Notes: generated by a model from the sequence alone, not told the origin. Positions 43,316 through 50,116 are shown, counted from the first letter of the stretch. The stretch: DNA of 64,000 nt from Caenibius sp. WL (GCF_019803445.1 NZ_CP081844.1:2926501-2990500); one strand, 5' to 3'. Program-made: numbers and translations.

Positions 43316-43773
43316 GCCGCCCCCTTGATCTGGTCGGCCTCGGAGCAAATGGCCCCGAGCGCTTTCATCAGGGGACGCGCGGCATCGGCCAATTGAAGCG
43401 TTTCGACATGGCAGCGATGGCCGTCCTCCAGCGCCGCAGCGAACTGGCCCGCGAGGTTCGACAGGCTGGAAATCGTGTGAAGATCGTTCGCCGCTTCGTT
43501 GCGCAGCGGACGAATACCGACGCCATAAAGCGCAAGAACTTCGTCCAGCGCCGTCAGATCGGCAGCGAGAAAGTCGAGCAGGCCCTTGCCGGTGGTATCG
43601 TGCGAGCCGCCCGAGAAAAGCTTGTCGAGCGCGCGCGTGGTCCGGCCCGACTTGTCGGCCACCTGCCCCCGCCCATGCCTGGCGCTGACGCGCGACAGCC
43701 CGAGAATGAGATTGTCCCGGTACTGCGCTTCGCTCGGAAGCTTGCCATTCGGAACTACAGTGTTGCTATCCAT
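43312..43773 (-). CDS. putative phage regulatory protein (CII-like possibility)
   Basis: The 153-aa product has a possible helix-turn-helix (GRGQVADKSGRTTRALDKLFSGGSHDTTGKGLLDFLAADLTALDEVLALYG) and a helical C-terminal half ending LGAICSEADQIKGAA. The position soon after cro in the leftward early operon is where CII-type regulators occur, but similarity is only by pattern. The start is uncertain (ATG 43773 or 43785; no strong SD). Confidence 0.5.
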   Translation of the reverse strand: MDSNTVVPNGKLPSEAQYRDNLILGLSRVSARHGRGQVADKSGRTTRALDKLFSGGSHDTTGKGLLDFLAADLTALDEVLALYGVGIRPLRNEAANDLHTISSLSNLAGQFAAALEDGHRCHVETLQLADAARPLMKALGAICSEADQIKGAA

Positions 43774-43912
43774 GGGTATTCCCATCGCAATGGAAGGAAG
43801 GACAAACAGACCGGAAGCCTTCGGCACGTTGGCCAAGGCGGTCATCGAAAAGCTGGGTGGCCGGGGTGGATTGCAGTACCCCGGCCATGGGGGTGGTGAT
43901 GCCGTCCTGCAT

Positions 43913-44098
43913 CTACCGCTCCATGATCCAGTGGATCGGCCAGACGAACACGAACACGAGATCGGCGTACCAACCACGGCTTTGCGTTTTGACCGTGAGA
44001 TAGATGCCCGTGCCGATCCAAAGTCCGGCGACAATTGCACCCGCTACGCTTGTGCATGCGAGTACCGTCAGGCCAACGGCGATCAACACCCAGATCAT
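43913..44098 (-). CDS. small two-TM membrane protein
   Basis: This 61-aa protein has two hydrophobic helices (MIWVLIAVGLTVLACTSVAGAIVAGLWIGTGIYL and WYADLVFVFVWPIHWIM). Its ATG overlaps the cro-like stop. Membrane proteins at this place can serve in superinfection exclusion, but that is not shown by sequence. Confidence 0.6.
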   Translation of the reverse strand: MIWVLIAVGLTVLACTSVAGAIVAGLWIGTGIYLTVKTQSRGWYADLVFVFVWPIHWIMER

Positions 44099-44331
44099 GC
44101 AGCCCTCCCCTTGGGTTGGGGGGATGAGACACGCGCACTTTTCGGCGGAAAATCGTCTGCGGTGATCCGCTGCTTCTTCTTTCGCGCTAGCTCAAGGATC
44201 GGGGGGCGGCGCCACTCGGGAATGAAATTGACAGTCTTCCAGCTTTCGATTGTAGTGAGCGGAAAGCCGGTCCCGCGCGCCAGTTCGGCCGAACCGCCAA
44301 GTGCGTTGATTATGTCGGATGCCGTGAACAT
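44095..44331 (-). CDS. Cro-like regulator (YdaS-type)
   Basis: The 78-aa product has a short helix-turn-helix (DIINALGGSAELARGTGFPLTTIESWKTVNFIPEWRRPPILELARKKKQRIT), close to the YdaS/Cro-like family that pairs with CI repressors. It is divergent from the cI-like gene across an operator. Its -10 element ends 6 bases before the ATG, so the message is probably leaderless. It heads the leftward early operon. Confidence 0.8.
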   Translation of the reverse strand: MFTASDIINALGGSAELARGTGFPLTTIESWKTVNFIPEWRRPPILELARKKKQRITADDFPPKSARVSSPQPKGRAA

Positions 44332-44337
44332 AACCCA

Positions 44338-44366
44338 ATGCTACGATAACCGTAGCATATTGGCAA
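44338..44366 (-). promoter_or_regulatory. cro promoter with immunity operator
   Basis: ATGCTACG-N5-CGTAGCAT (44338-44358) is a perfect 8-bp inverted repeat. On the minus strand TTGCCA (44366-44361), 17 bases, TAGCAT (44343-44338) make a promoter that the operator fills completely. The same GCTACG-N5-CGTAGC core recurs at 46845-46861. Confidence 0.8.
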
Positions 44367-44423
44367 GCATGTAATACGATGTTCGTTGCGGACGCGCTAC
44401 GCGTGCCCTGCCATTATGCAGGA

Positions 44424-44843
44424 ATGCTAGATTCTAAAGGTCTGATCACCGCGCTCGAGAGCCTCAAAGCGGCAAAAAAGACCACGAATGCGGACATTGC
44501 GCGCCTGCTCAATCTGCCGACCTCTCGGGTAGCAGAGTGCTTTTCCGGCAAGCGTCGGATCACAATCGACGAAATGAAGGTTCTCGTCGAACATTTCGGC
44601 CTTGAGGCTACCTCGCTGGTGACCCCTAATGCAGAAACGCTTGAGCCGATTTTAGGGGAACTTTTGCTACCATTGGTGCCGCCCGGCCGCCTGACGGATC
44701 AATCTCGGAAAGCCTTAGCCCAAGCGCTGTCATATGCTCTTGAGTTGCTTGATAACTCCGTTTCCAGTCACGCCACCGAGGATGCGATAAAGGTGGCCGC
44801 TCGCGCAGCAGCTCTTCGATTTCGCGATTCAAAGCCGCAATAG
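44424..44843 (+). CDS. CI-like repressor without an autocleavage domain
   Basis: The 139-aa product has an N-terminal helix-turn-helix (ITALESLKAAKKTTNADIARLLNLPTSRVAECFSGKRRITIDEMKVLVEHFGL) and a short helical C-terminus (LTDQSRKALAQALSYALELLDNSV...). It lacks the S24 Ser/Lys peptidase domain of lambda-type repressors, so RecA could not trigger its self-cleavage. It is divergent from cro. The start could be ATG 44379 instead of 44424; neither has a well-spaced SD. Its last 218 bases are antisense to another gene. Confidence 0.78.
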   Translation: MLDSKGLITALESLKAAKKTTNADIARLLNLPTSRVAECFSGKRRITIDEMKVLVEHFGLEATSLVTPNAETLEPILGELLLPLVPPGRLTDQSRKALAQALSYALELLDNSVSSHATEDAIKVAARAAALRFRDSKPQ

Positions 44844-44925
44844 TCTGCCGCGTGATCGCGCAGTCCAGATAGCACGGCTCACACCCGCCCGCACACTCTG
44901 GTGACGCAAGCTTGATGCGGCGCAT
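44626..44925 (-). CDS. SOS-box-linked 99-aa Cys-rich protein antisense to cI; candidate antirepressor
   Basis: AAGGAG lies 6 bases before ATG 44925. The N-terminus has a Cys cluster (PECAGGCEPCYLDC) that could bind zinc, followed by a charged helix (TRQTIAALNREIEELLRERPPL). The frame continues to 44626, overlapping the last 218 bases of the convergent cI-like gene. An SOS box lies 29-43 bases upstream. No family is recognised. An induction role is inferred from position, regulation and the non-cleavable repressor. Confidence 0.6.
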   Translation of the reverse strand: MRRIKLASPECAGGCEPCYLDCAITRQTIAALNREIEELLRERPPLSHPRWRDWKRSYQATQEHMTALGLRLSEIDPSGGRAAPMVAKVPLKSAQAFLH

Positions 44926-44953
44926 GTGTTTCTCCTTATTCGCGCGAATCAAT

Positions 44954-44968
44954 GTTCCCGATTCGTTC
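44954..44968. promoter_or_regulatory. SOS (LexA) box beside the immunity region
   Basis: GTTC-N7-GTTC fits the alphaproteobacterial LexA consensus and is nearly the same as the 14923 box, including flanks. It could control the leftward 99-aa gene (TTGAGA at 44972-44967 is a possible -35) or the rightward nuclease gene (CATAAT at 44978-44983 with TTCCCG at 44955-44960). Confidence 0.72.
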
Positions 44969-44991
44969 TCAATATGCCATAATGGAAACCT

Positions 44992-45049
44992 GTAGGAAAC
45001 TACCGATGCACGCGTAGGATTTCTTTCCCATATGTAGGATTTTTCCTAC
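44992..45049. repeat. GTAGGA repeats, possible operator of the nuclease gene
   Basis: GTAGGA occurs at 44992-44997, 45014-45019 and 45034-45039. The last copy forms a perfect palindrome, GTAGGA-TTTT-TCCTAC (45034-45049), ending just before the first ATG of the nuclease gene. This is an operator-like cluster distinct from the cI/cro operator. Confidence 0.6.
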
Positions 45050-45065
45050 GATGAATCGAGGATTT

Positions 45066-45497
45066 ATGCCCTCCCGTATCAGCTTCGCCATCGTCCTTTC
45101 CTTCTGCGTCCTCGCCTTTGCGACCATGTTCCTTGGCGCTTACTCCATGGCGTTCGGTCAGGAGCCACAGACGGTCATGTGCCGGGTGAAGTGGGTCCAT
45201 GACGGCGACACCTTCCGCTGCGACGGATACGCCAAGAGCACCAGGCTATTCGGTGTGGACGCACCTGAGATGCCCGGAGCGTGTCGGCAAGGCCGTGTCT
45301 GCACCCCGGGCGATCCCTACGCCAGCAAGGCATACCTGGAACGCCTGATCGGCAACAGGACGCTGGAATGCGATCATTTCGAAACGGATCACTACGGGCG
45401 GCCCGTCATGCGCTGCTGGGCAGGCGGCCGGGACCTATCCTGCGCCATGGTGAAAGCGGGGATGGCGGTGGAGAGGTATGGGCGGTTGAATTGCTGA
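45066..45497 (+). CDS. secreted thermonuclease-like (SNase) protein
   Basis: The 143-aa product starts with a hydrophobic signal sequence (ISFAIVLSFCVLAFATMFLGAYSMAFG) followed by an SNase-like domain: VKWVHDGDTFRC, RLFGVDAPEMPG, LIGNRTLECDHFETDHYGRPVMRCW and DLSCAMVKAGMAVERYGRLNC. Six cysteines fit an exported fold. ATG 45066 is preceded by GAGGA; ATG 45051 is the alternative. Its place beside the repressor suggests expression from the prophage, perhaps on SOS induction. Confidence 0.8.
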   Translation: MPSRISFAIVLSFCVLAFATMFLGAYSMAFGQEPQTVMCRVKWVHDGDTFRCDGYAKSTRLFGVDAPEMPGACRQGRVCTPGDPYASKAYLERLIGNRTLECDHFETDHYGRPVMRCWAGGRDLSCAMVKAGMAVERYGRLNC

Positions 45498-45525
45498 GGG
45501 CGTGAAAATTCAAATCTGAACTGGG

Positions 45526-46254
45526 TTAGGCAGCCAACAAACGGCCTTCGGATACGCGCGCAAACGACATCCGCTCACCGGCCGCCATACCCAGCAAGTT
45601 CATTGCATCAGAGGTCCATCCATCTCGCTCATCGTAAACGAGGATAGGCCGTGCACGAAGCTCTTGTGCCCGAACTACATCAAGGCTTTTAACAATGGCC
45701 GCATTGACGGACGAGGAGTCGGGGCTCACAGCATCGACCAAAATCACTTCACCGTCTTGCTCAATGCCAAAGTCAAAAGTCTGCTGTTTAGCATGGCCGG
45801 TAAACTTGAAGTTTGGGGTGCCTTCAGGAAAACGCTGCCGCAAAGCATCGCGAACGCGCACATCCAGTGGCTGGCCGACCCGAACTTTGCTGTGCGCCAA
45901 CATGTATTGCGCTGCTCGCAAACTCGCATCGGCAACCAAAGCAACGCCAATACCGACATCATTCAGCTTAATTCTGTCCCGGAAAATTTCTCCTTCCGGC
46001 GTCAGCCGAAAGCCAGTCTCCGTCAACAATCTGCGTACATGTCCGACTGCAGGGAATGACTTCCCATGCTGTGATAGTTCGTCAAATGCGGCGCCGTTAT
46101 CATGCATGAACAGCAATCCGTCACGCATCTGAATATGGATATGGATCAACAATCCGGAGGGCATCATCGTGTCGGCCAAAACGCGCACGCCATCGTGGAC
46201 AGGCGTAAAATCGCGGGATGCGCAAAGGGCCTCCTTGATCTCCTGCCAATCCAT
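45526..46254 (-). CDS. DUF1828/DUF1829-like protein
   Basis: The 242-aa product fits DUF1828 (VLADTMMPSGLLIHIHIQMRDGLLFMHDNGAAFDELSQHG ... VRRLLTETGFRLTPEGEIF) followed by DUF1829 (FKFTGHAKQQTFDFGIEQDGEVILVDAVSPDSSSVNAAIVKSLDVVRAQEL). The second part has a nuclease-like alternation of Asp/Glu strands, but no catalytic set I can assert. ATG 46254 overlaps the upstream stop as TAATG, so the two genes are expressed together. Confidence 0.72.
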   Translation of the reverse strand: MDWQEIKEALCASRDFTPVHDGVRVLADTMMPSGLLIHIHIQMRDGLLFMHDNGAAFDELSQHGKSFPAVGHVRRLLTETGFRLTPEGEIFRDRIKLNDVGIGVALVADASLRAAQYMLAHSKVRVGQPLDVRVRDALRQRFPEGTPNFKFTGHAKQQTFDFGIEQDGEVILVDAVSPDSSSVNAAIVKSLDVVRAQELRARPILVYDERDGWTSDAMNLLGMAAGERMSFARVSEGRLLAA

Positions 46255-46721
46255 TAGAATAGTCCTCCTTGGCCCGGCCACACGATGGGGAGCCATGCTG
46301 GCGATTCTATGCCGGTTTGGCGTAAAAACCAAACGAACGCTGCTTCGCGTGTGTCAATTTCTGTAGGCAGAATCTCAGCGTACGGCAGGATTGCGCGATT
46401 TCTAGCCGTCAAATGTCGGTTGTCCGCCCATCGGTGGAAGTGGGCAGTACTGATCGTTTCGCCAGTGATACGATTCCGATGTCCAGACCCAATGCAGAGC
46501 CGCGCAACACACTCGGGTGCGAGCAGTACTATAACGATGTATTCGGGAATGGCAGTGCGGATGGTCACCTCGATCTCGGCACCGCTGGACACTCCATCGA
46601 CCTCAATCGGGATGCGGGTTTTCATTTCTCCTACACGAGACTTGTGCGGGAGCCATTGAGGCGCAGCGGGCAAGCGCTTCCGCTCGCTCAGGAGAAGCGC
46701 GTCAATCTCTGCGACGTTCAT
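46254..46721 (-). CDS. DUF6978-like protein, partner of the DUF1828 gene
   Basis: The 155-aa product has a His-containing central region (LCIGSGHRNRITGETISTAHFHRWADNRHLTARN) and a C-terminal FVWFLRQTGIESPAWLPI, compatible with DUF6978. It is the first gene of a leftward two-gene cassette placed between the SNase gene and the early operator region. Function is unknown; a toxin-antitoxin or phage-exclusion role is the main hypothesis. Confidence 0.65.
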   Translation of the reverse strand: MNVAEIDALLLSERKRLPAAPQWLPHKSRVGEMKTRIPIEVDGVSSGAEIEVTIRTAIPEYIVIVLLAPECVARLCIGSGHRNRITGETISTAHFHRWADNRHLTARNRAILPYAEILPTEIDTREAAFVWFLRQTGIESPAWLPIVWPGQGGLF

Positions 46722-46817
46722 GAGAACACATTAGTTGCAGTCGGCCCCTCCGATTCCCCTGCCCCCATCAAGCCAGACAGGCGCGTGTTTGCAATGAGAT
46801 TTTGATGTGCTGAAATA

Positions 46818-46863
46818 ATGCTACGATTTCCGTATTGACATATCGCTACGATAAACGTAGCTT
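46818..46863 (+). promoter_or_regulatory. early rightward promoter with two immunity operators
   Basis: GCTACG-N5-CGTAGC lies at 46845-46861. A second copy with one perfect half (ATGCTACG, 46818-46825) and a degenerate right half lies at 46818-46838. A -35 TTGACA (46835-46840) sits between them, and a weak -10 (TAGCTT, 46858-46863) overlaps the second. This is the likely pR-type promoter for the 46923-52884 operon. Confidence 0.72.
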
Positions 46864-46922
46864 AATCCCATCAGCCGGACGAGCCGAAAGCGCAGACCCC
46901 GGCTCCCGATGGGAGACATTCG

Positions 46923-47165
46923 ATGGCAAAGTTCAAGCTTACCGCTGCTGACTACGCAGCCATGGCGGACATGAAGCCGACCGACCGGCAGCTTTATCTC
47001 GATACCGTTGTCTATCCGCGCTTCTACAATGAGAAGCTGGGCCTGACCCGTGCCCGTCTTCACTTCCACGCGGATATCGCTTTCCACAACAGCTATCAGG
47101 CATGGCGTGATGATTTCATCGCCCGCGCTTCTGAAAGCTACGTGCCTGCACAGGTGGCGGCATGA
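46923..47165 (+). CDS. first gene of the early rightward operon, hypothetical
   Basis: This 80-aa product (MAKFKLTAADYAAMADMKPTDRQLYLDTVVYPRFYNEKLGLTRARLHFHADIAF) is mostly helical, with no known motif. GGGAGA lies 6 bases before the ATG. Its leader contains the immunity operators, so it should be shut off in the lysogen. Confidence 0.65.
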   Translation: MAKFKLTAADYAAMADMKPTDRQLYLDTVVYPRFYNEKLGLTRARLHFHADIAFHNSYQAWRDDFIARASESYVPAQVAA

Positions 47166-47428
47166 CACCTTGGACTTACGTCACCGATCCGGCTGAATTC
47201 GCATTCGAATACGTTGTGGATGCGAATGGGTCGATAGTCGCGCAGCCGAAGGGTGCAGATCGCGCCCGCAAAGGCCGCCTGATAGCCGCCGCTCCTGAAA
47301 TGGCGACACTGCTGCGCAAAATCGCTGGCCGCAAATGGAACAGCATGACGCAGGGCTGCAACGCCATCTCAGAGGCCCAGCGGGAAGTGCGCGCCCTTCT
47401 CTCCCGCATTGAGGGAGAAGGAGAATGA
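47162..47428 (+). CDS. hypothetical early phage protein
   Basis: The 88-aa product (MTPWTYVTDPAEFAFEYVVDANGSIVAQPKGADRARKGRLIAAAPEMATLLRKI) includes an R-L-I-A-A-A-P-E-M segment common to many small phage proteins of unknown role. It is coupled to both neighbours by ATGA overlaps. Confidence 0.65.
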   Translation: MTPWTYVTDPAEFAFEYVVDANGSIVAQPKGADRARKGRLIAAAPEMATLLRKIAGRKWNSMTQGCNAISEAQREVRALLSRIEGEGE

Positions 47429-47655
47429 GCGCCCTCGCCCAAATCCGCCCGGCGTATGCTCATCTGCTCCCGCCACCCGCGCCGACTCTTCGCGATCTAT
47501 GGTTGGCGGCAGCGGAAGCATCTGAGGCGCTGACCAAAGCCAATGGCGAATGGTCGCTTGAGGTTGCAGCGGACGAAGCCCGACAGGCTCTCATCGATCA
47601 CCTGCTGTTCGAACACGGTCTGACTGCCGCCGATCTGCGGAGGCATGTGCTGTGA
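47425..47655 (+). CDS. hypothetical early phage protein
   Basis: The 76-aa acidic helical product (LRDLWLAAAEASEALTKANGEWSLEVAADEARQALIDHLLFEHGLTAADLRRHVL) shows no family signature. GGAGAAGGAG precedes its ATG, and the stop overlaps the next GTG start. Confidence 0.62.
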   Translation: MSALAQIRPAYAHLLPPPAPTLRDLWLAAAEASEALTKANGEWSLEVAADEARQALIDHLLFEHGLTAADLRRHVL

Positions 47656-47777
47656 ACGAGCGCCCCACCCTTCGCGATGCTTTCACCGGCGAAAATCTGC
47701 TCGGATTTTTGCTGATGATCGCAGGCGTCAGCCTCATCCCGTTCGCGGTCGTGCTGCTGGAAGCGGTGTTCTCATGA
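47652..47777 (+). CDS. 41-aa single-TM phage peptide
   Basis: It starts at GTG 47652, overlapping the previous stop (GTGA), and ends at TGA 47777. The product, NERPTLRDAFTGENLLGFLL followed by MIAGVSLIPFAVVLLEAVFS, has one membrane helix. The overlaps at both ends support translation. Function is unknown. Confidence 0.58.
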   Translation: MNERPTLRDAFTGENLLGFLLMIAGVSLIPFAVVLLEAVFS

Positions 47778-47929
47778 TCCCCCAGCAAGCCCCGATCAAC
47801 CGCCACGCAACCCAGCGCCGTTCGGCAGACACATCTTGGCCCCTTCGCGGAGCCGATGGACGGCCATTCTACGAGCGCAAGATCACCAGGGACCGGCCGG
47901 GGCTAATAACCCCGGCCGGGGAAAAGTGA
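47774..47929 (+). CDS. 51-aa phage peptide with a hairpin in its 3' end
   Basis: It starts at ATG 47774 (ATGA overlap) and ends at TGA 47929 (TGATG junction). The product is basic and Pro/Arg-rich (MIPQQAPINRHATQRRSADT). Its last codons contain a perfect 10-bp hairpin. The function, if any, is unknown. Confidence 0.52.
   Translation: MIPQQAPINRHATQRRSADTSWPLRGADGRPFYERKITRDRPGLITPAGEK
47893..47919. repeat. perfect 10-bp hairpin before the next ribosome-binding site
   Basis: CCGGCCGGGG (47893-47902) and CCCCGGCCGG (47910-47919) are perfect complements around a CTAATAA loop, directly upstream of GGAAAAG and ATG 47929. There is no U-run. It may shield the RBS, stall transcription or bind a protein. 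Confidence 0.7.
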
Positions 47930-48246
47930 TGACTCCCCCCGTCACGACCCCGACCGCCGAAGAACTGGCGCTGGCGAGGAAGATCGTAGGTCGCCAACTC
48001 CGCATGGAACCCGAGGACATCACTTGGTGGAATGAACTTCCGGAGGTCCAAGCAGCCCTATCCGCCATCCGCGAAACGACCGTGAAGGTAATCAAGCTTG
48101 CCGAGCAACAGCAGCAGGATTTCCTCTCGCCGGAGTATGCGACTGGGCAGCCGCTGTCATCGTTTCAGGAACGGTTTGCCTGTGGCCAGATTGCCGAAGC
48201 CCTTCGCTCCAACGCCCACCTGAAAGGCGAAGCCCATGACGGCTGA
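47929..48246 (+). CDS. hypothetical early phage protein
   Basis: The 105-aa product (TAEELALARKIVGRQLRMEPEDITWWNELPEVQAALSAIRETTVKVIKLAEQQQQDFLSPEYA) is helical, with a Gln run. It is of a sort common in alphaproteobacterial early phage operons. The start is a TGATG junction right after the hairpin. No function is assignable. Confidence 0.62.
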   Translation: MTPPVTTPTAEELALARKIVGRQLRMEPEDITWWNELPEVQAALSAIRETTVKVIKLAEQQQQDFLSPEYATGQPLSSFQERFACGQIAEALRSNAHLKGEAHDG

Positions 48247-48454
48247 CACATGCGAAACCTGCCGCTTTCGCGGTGGTGTCTATAAGCCTGCCGACCATGG
48301 CATAGCAGGCGTCGAGGGTTTGACCTTCAAGTGCCGCCGTCATGCACCGCTTATCACTGGTGGGCTCCACGCTCCGACGATGACCGTTTGGCCTTGGGTC
48401 CGGCTCCACGATTGGTGCGGCGACTACGCTCGGGGAGACAAAGGCCATGCCTGA
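48236..48454 (+). CDS. small Cys-rich phage protein
   Basis: The 72-aa product has CETCRFRG, then FKCRRHAPLI and a WCGDY end, a pattern seen in many short phage proteins that probably bind zinc. It overlaps both neighbours by 8-11 bases. Function is unknown. Confidence 0.68.
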   Translation: MTADTCETCRFRGGVYKPADHGIAGVEGLTFKCRRHAPLITGGLHAPTMTVWPWVRLHDWCGDYARGDKGHA

Positions 48455-48752
48455 CATCATGCAGACGCCTGAGCAGATCGCTGAGGGGCTGAGCGAGCGC
48501 GAACGCCGCACAATGACAGATCACCAGCGGATGCTTTGGCGCGATGACGTTGAAGGCATCTGCCCAACGCCCGATAGCTGTTTCGAATATGGCGTACTTG
48601 TCCGGTGTGGCCCCTGCGCGATCCAACAGGCCAGACAGTTCGGCATCGAACCATATCAACCGGCCGCCAACTTGCCGGAAGTCAATCGTTTGCGCCGGAA
48701 GCTGGATGCGATCCGCGAAATTCTCATCACAAAGGAGGCCCGCCGTGGCTGA
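48447..48752 (+). CDS. hypothetical early phage protein
   Basis: The 101-aa product (MPDIMQTPEQIAEGLSERERRTMTDHQRMLW ... VRCGPCAIQQARQFGIEPYQPAANLPEVNRLRRKLDAIREIL) has one CxxC motif and a helical end. No family is known to me. Its stop overlaps the next GTG start. Confidence 0.6.
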   Translation: MPDIMQTPEQIAEGLSERERRTMTDHQRMLWRDDVEGICPTPDSCFEYGVLVRCGPCAIQQARQFGIEPYQPAANLPEVNRLRRKLDAIREILITKEARRG

Positions 48753-49938
48753 CGACAACAACGTGCTCGTGCGGGAGCTTGAACGGGCTGAACGCGAATT
48801 GTTTGACGCCCGCGCATCCAGACTGTCATCCACATTCCATGGTCGAGAACGGACACAGGCGGCCCTACGCGAAGTCGAACGCCTCCGGGGAGAGTTAGCC
48901 GCCCTCCGCACCCCAGCGCCTGCCCCTGTGGGTGGTGATGTGGTGGGATTGCAGGCACTCGTGCATGAGAGCCTCTTTCACCTGCGCCTGGATGCTGGGG
49001 CGAAGGCTTACCACGATAAGGCGCTCACCGCCCTCCAATCCCCTCCCGCGCCCGAGCAAGATGCGGTGGAGCGGGCGGCGTTCATCATCGCGCAAAAACT
49101 TACTCCCCCTCAGTCGGGTGAGATTCTCCGGATGCCGAAACACGGGATGGATACACTATCCGGTCGCGACGGGTCGATCTCTTACACGTGGGATTTTGCT
49201 GAAAAGTGCCGCGATATTGCCCGCGCCGCCCTCGCAGCGATGCCGCCGAAGGTGCCGTTTCAGCATCGCGTTGGCGACTGGATGAAGCAGTGCTTCACGC
49301 CTGAAATCGTAGCTGGCAAGTTGGAGCGTTCTGACCGGTTCATCGAAGAAGCCTTGGAACTGGTACAGGCTTGTGGGTACGACGCAGCCCGCGCCCATGC
49401 GCTTGTCGATTACGTTTTCAGCAGGCCGGTAGGCGAACCATCGCAGGAAGTTGGCGGCGTCATGGTTACGCTGGCCGCGCTCTGCAATCCGCACGGTCTG
49501 GACATGGAGCAGGCAGCGGAAACCGAACTGGCCCGCATCCTTCAACCGGTGGTCATTGAGAAAATTCGTGCCAAGCAGGCCAGCAAGCCCACTGGCAGCG
49601 CACTGCCTATTCCGGTGGCGAAGGTGGAGGCTCCCGCAGCGGATGAGGTTCGGGAGTTGGTGGAGGCGGCGTATCGCGAAGGCCACCAGCGCGGCCGTAT
49701 CGATGGTTCCTATCTCGAAGAGGACCACGACTGGTCAAACAGCGATGCCATTGCCATGCTCCAACGCCTCTCCCACCCGACAGCAGATGCCGTGACGGTG
49801 GAGCGGGAACGGTGCGCGAAGATCGCGGATAGGTTTGCCGTTCGCCATATCCCTGGCGATCACTCGTATGGCCGAATGGTCGCCGCCGAAGACATTGCCG
49901 CCGCCAGCCGGTCGGGAGGCGCGCATGGTTCTTCATAA
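48745..49938 (+). CDS. large early protein with MazG-like nucleotide pyrophosphohydrolase domain
   Basis: The 397-aa product starts at GTG 48745, 6 bases after AAGGAGG. The N-terminus is a coiled coil (VRELERAERELFDARAS). The middle has a MazG-like pattern: VGDWMKQCFTPEIVAGKLERSDRFIEEALELVQACGYD (EExxE) and GEPSQEVGGVMVTLAALC. The C-terminus is acidic and helical. MazG-like enzymes hydrolyse (d)NTPs or ppGpp. The second metal site departs from the classic ExxD, so activity is uncertain. Confidence 0.72.
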   Translation: MADDNNVLVRELERAERELFDARASRLSSTFHGRERTQAALREVERLRGELAALRTPAPAPVGGDVVGLQALVHESLFHLRLDAGAKAYHDKALTALQSPPAPEQDAVERAAFIIAQKLTPPQSGEILRMPKHGMDTLSGRDGSISYTWDFAEKCRDIARAALAAMPPKVPFQHRVGDWMKQCFTPEIVAGKLERSDRFIEEALELVQACGYDAARAHALVDYVFSRPVGEPSQEVGGVMVTLAALCNPHGLDMEQAAETELARILQPVVIEKIRAKQASKPTGSALPIPVAKVEAPAADEVRELVEAAYREGHQRGRIDGSYLEEDHDWSNSDAIAMLQRLSHPTADAVTVERERCAKIADRFAVRHIPGDHSYGRMVAAEDIAAASRSGGAHGSS

Positions 49939-50116
49939 GGGCAAGCAGGTTCAAATGCGCAGCATTGGCGCAGTGAGGAACACAACCCTCTGCGGCCGTA
50001 TGAACCGGAATAGCGTCGATGGGATGAATATCGCTGACAGCGATGCTGAAGTGACATGCAAGTTCTGCCGCAAGATGATGGAGGCGTCAGCCATCCGTTC
50101 GGGAGGCGCGTCATGA
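49925..50116 (+). CDS. 63-aa Cys-containing phage protein
   Basis: The product (MVLHKGKQVQMRSIGAVRNTTLCGRMNRNSVDG ... VTCKFCRKMME) has CGR and CKFC elements suited to a zinc site. It starts at ATG 49925 inside the end of the preceding gene and overlaps the next (ATGA). Confidence 0.62.
   Translation: MVLHKGKQVQMRSIGAVRNTTLCGRMNRNSVDGMNIADSDAEVTCKFCRKMMEASAIRSGGAS

Noticed and set aside
45034-45049. GTAGGA-TTTT-TCCTAC as a transcription terminator
   Set aside because: No U-run follows and it sits immediately before a start codon; an operator is more plausible.
44095-46861. Lambda-like layout with autocleaving CI
   Set aside because: I looked for the S24 Ser/Lys peptidase motifs in the cI frame and found none; the protein ends after a short helical tail.
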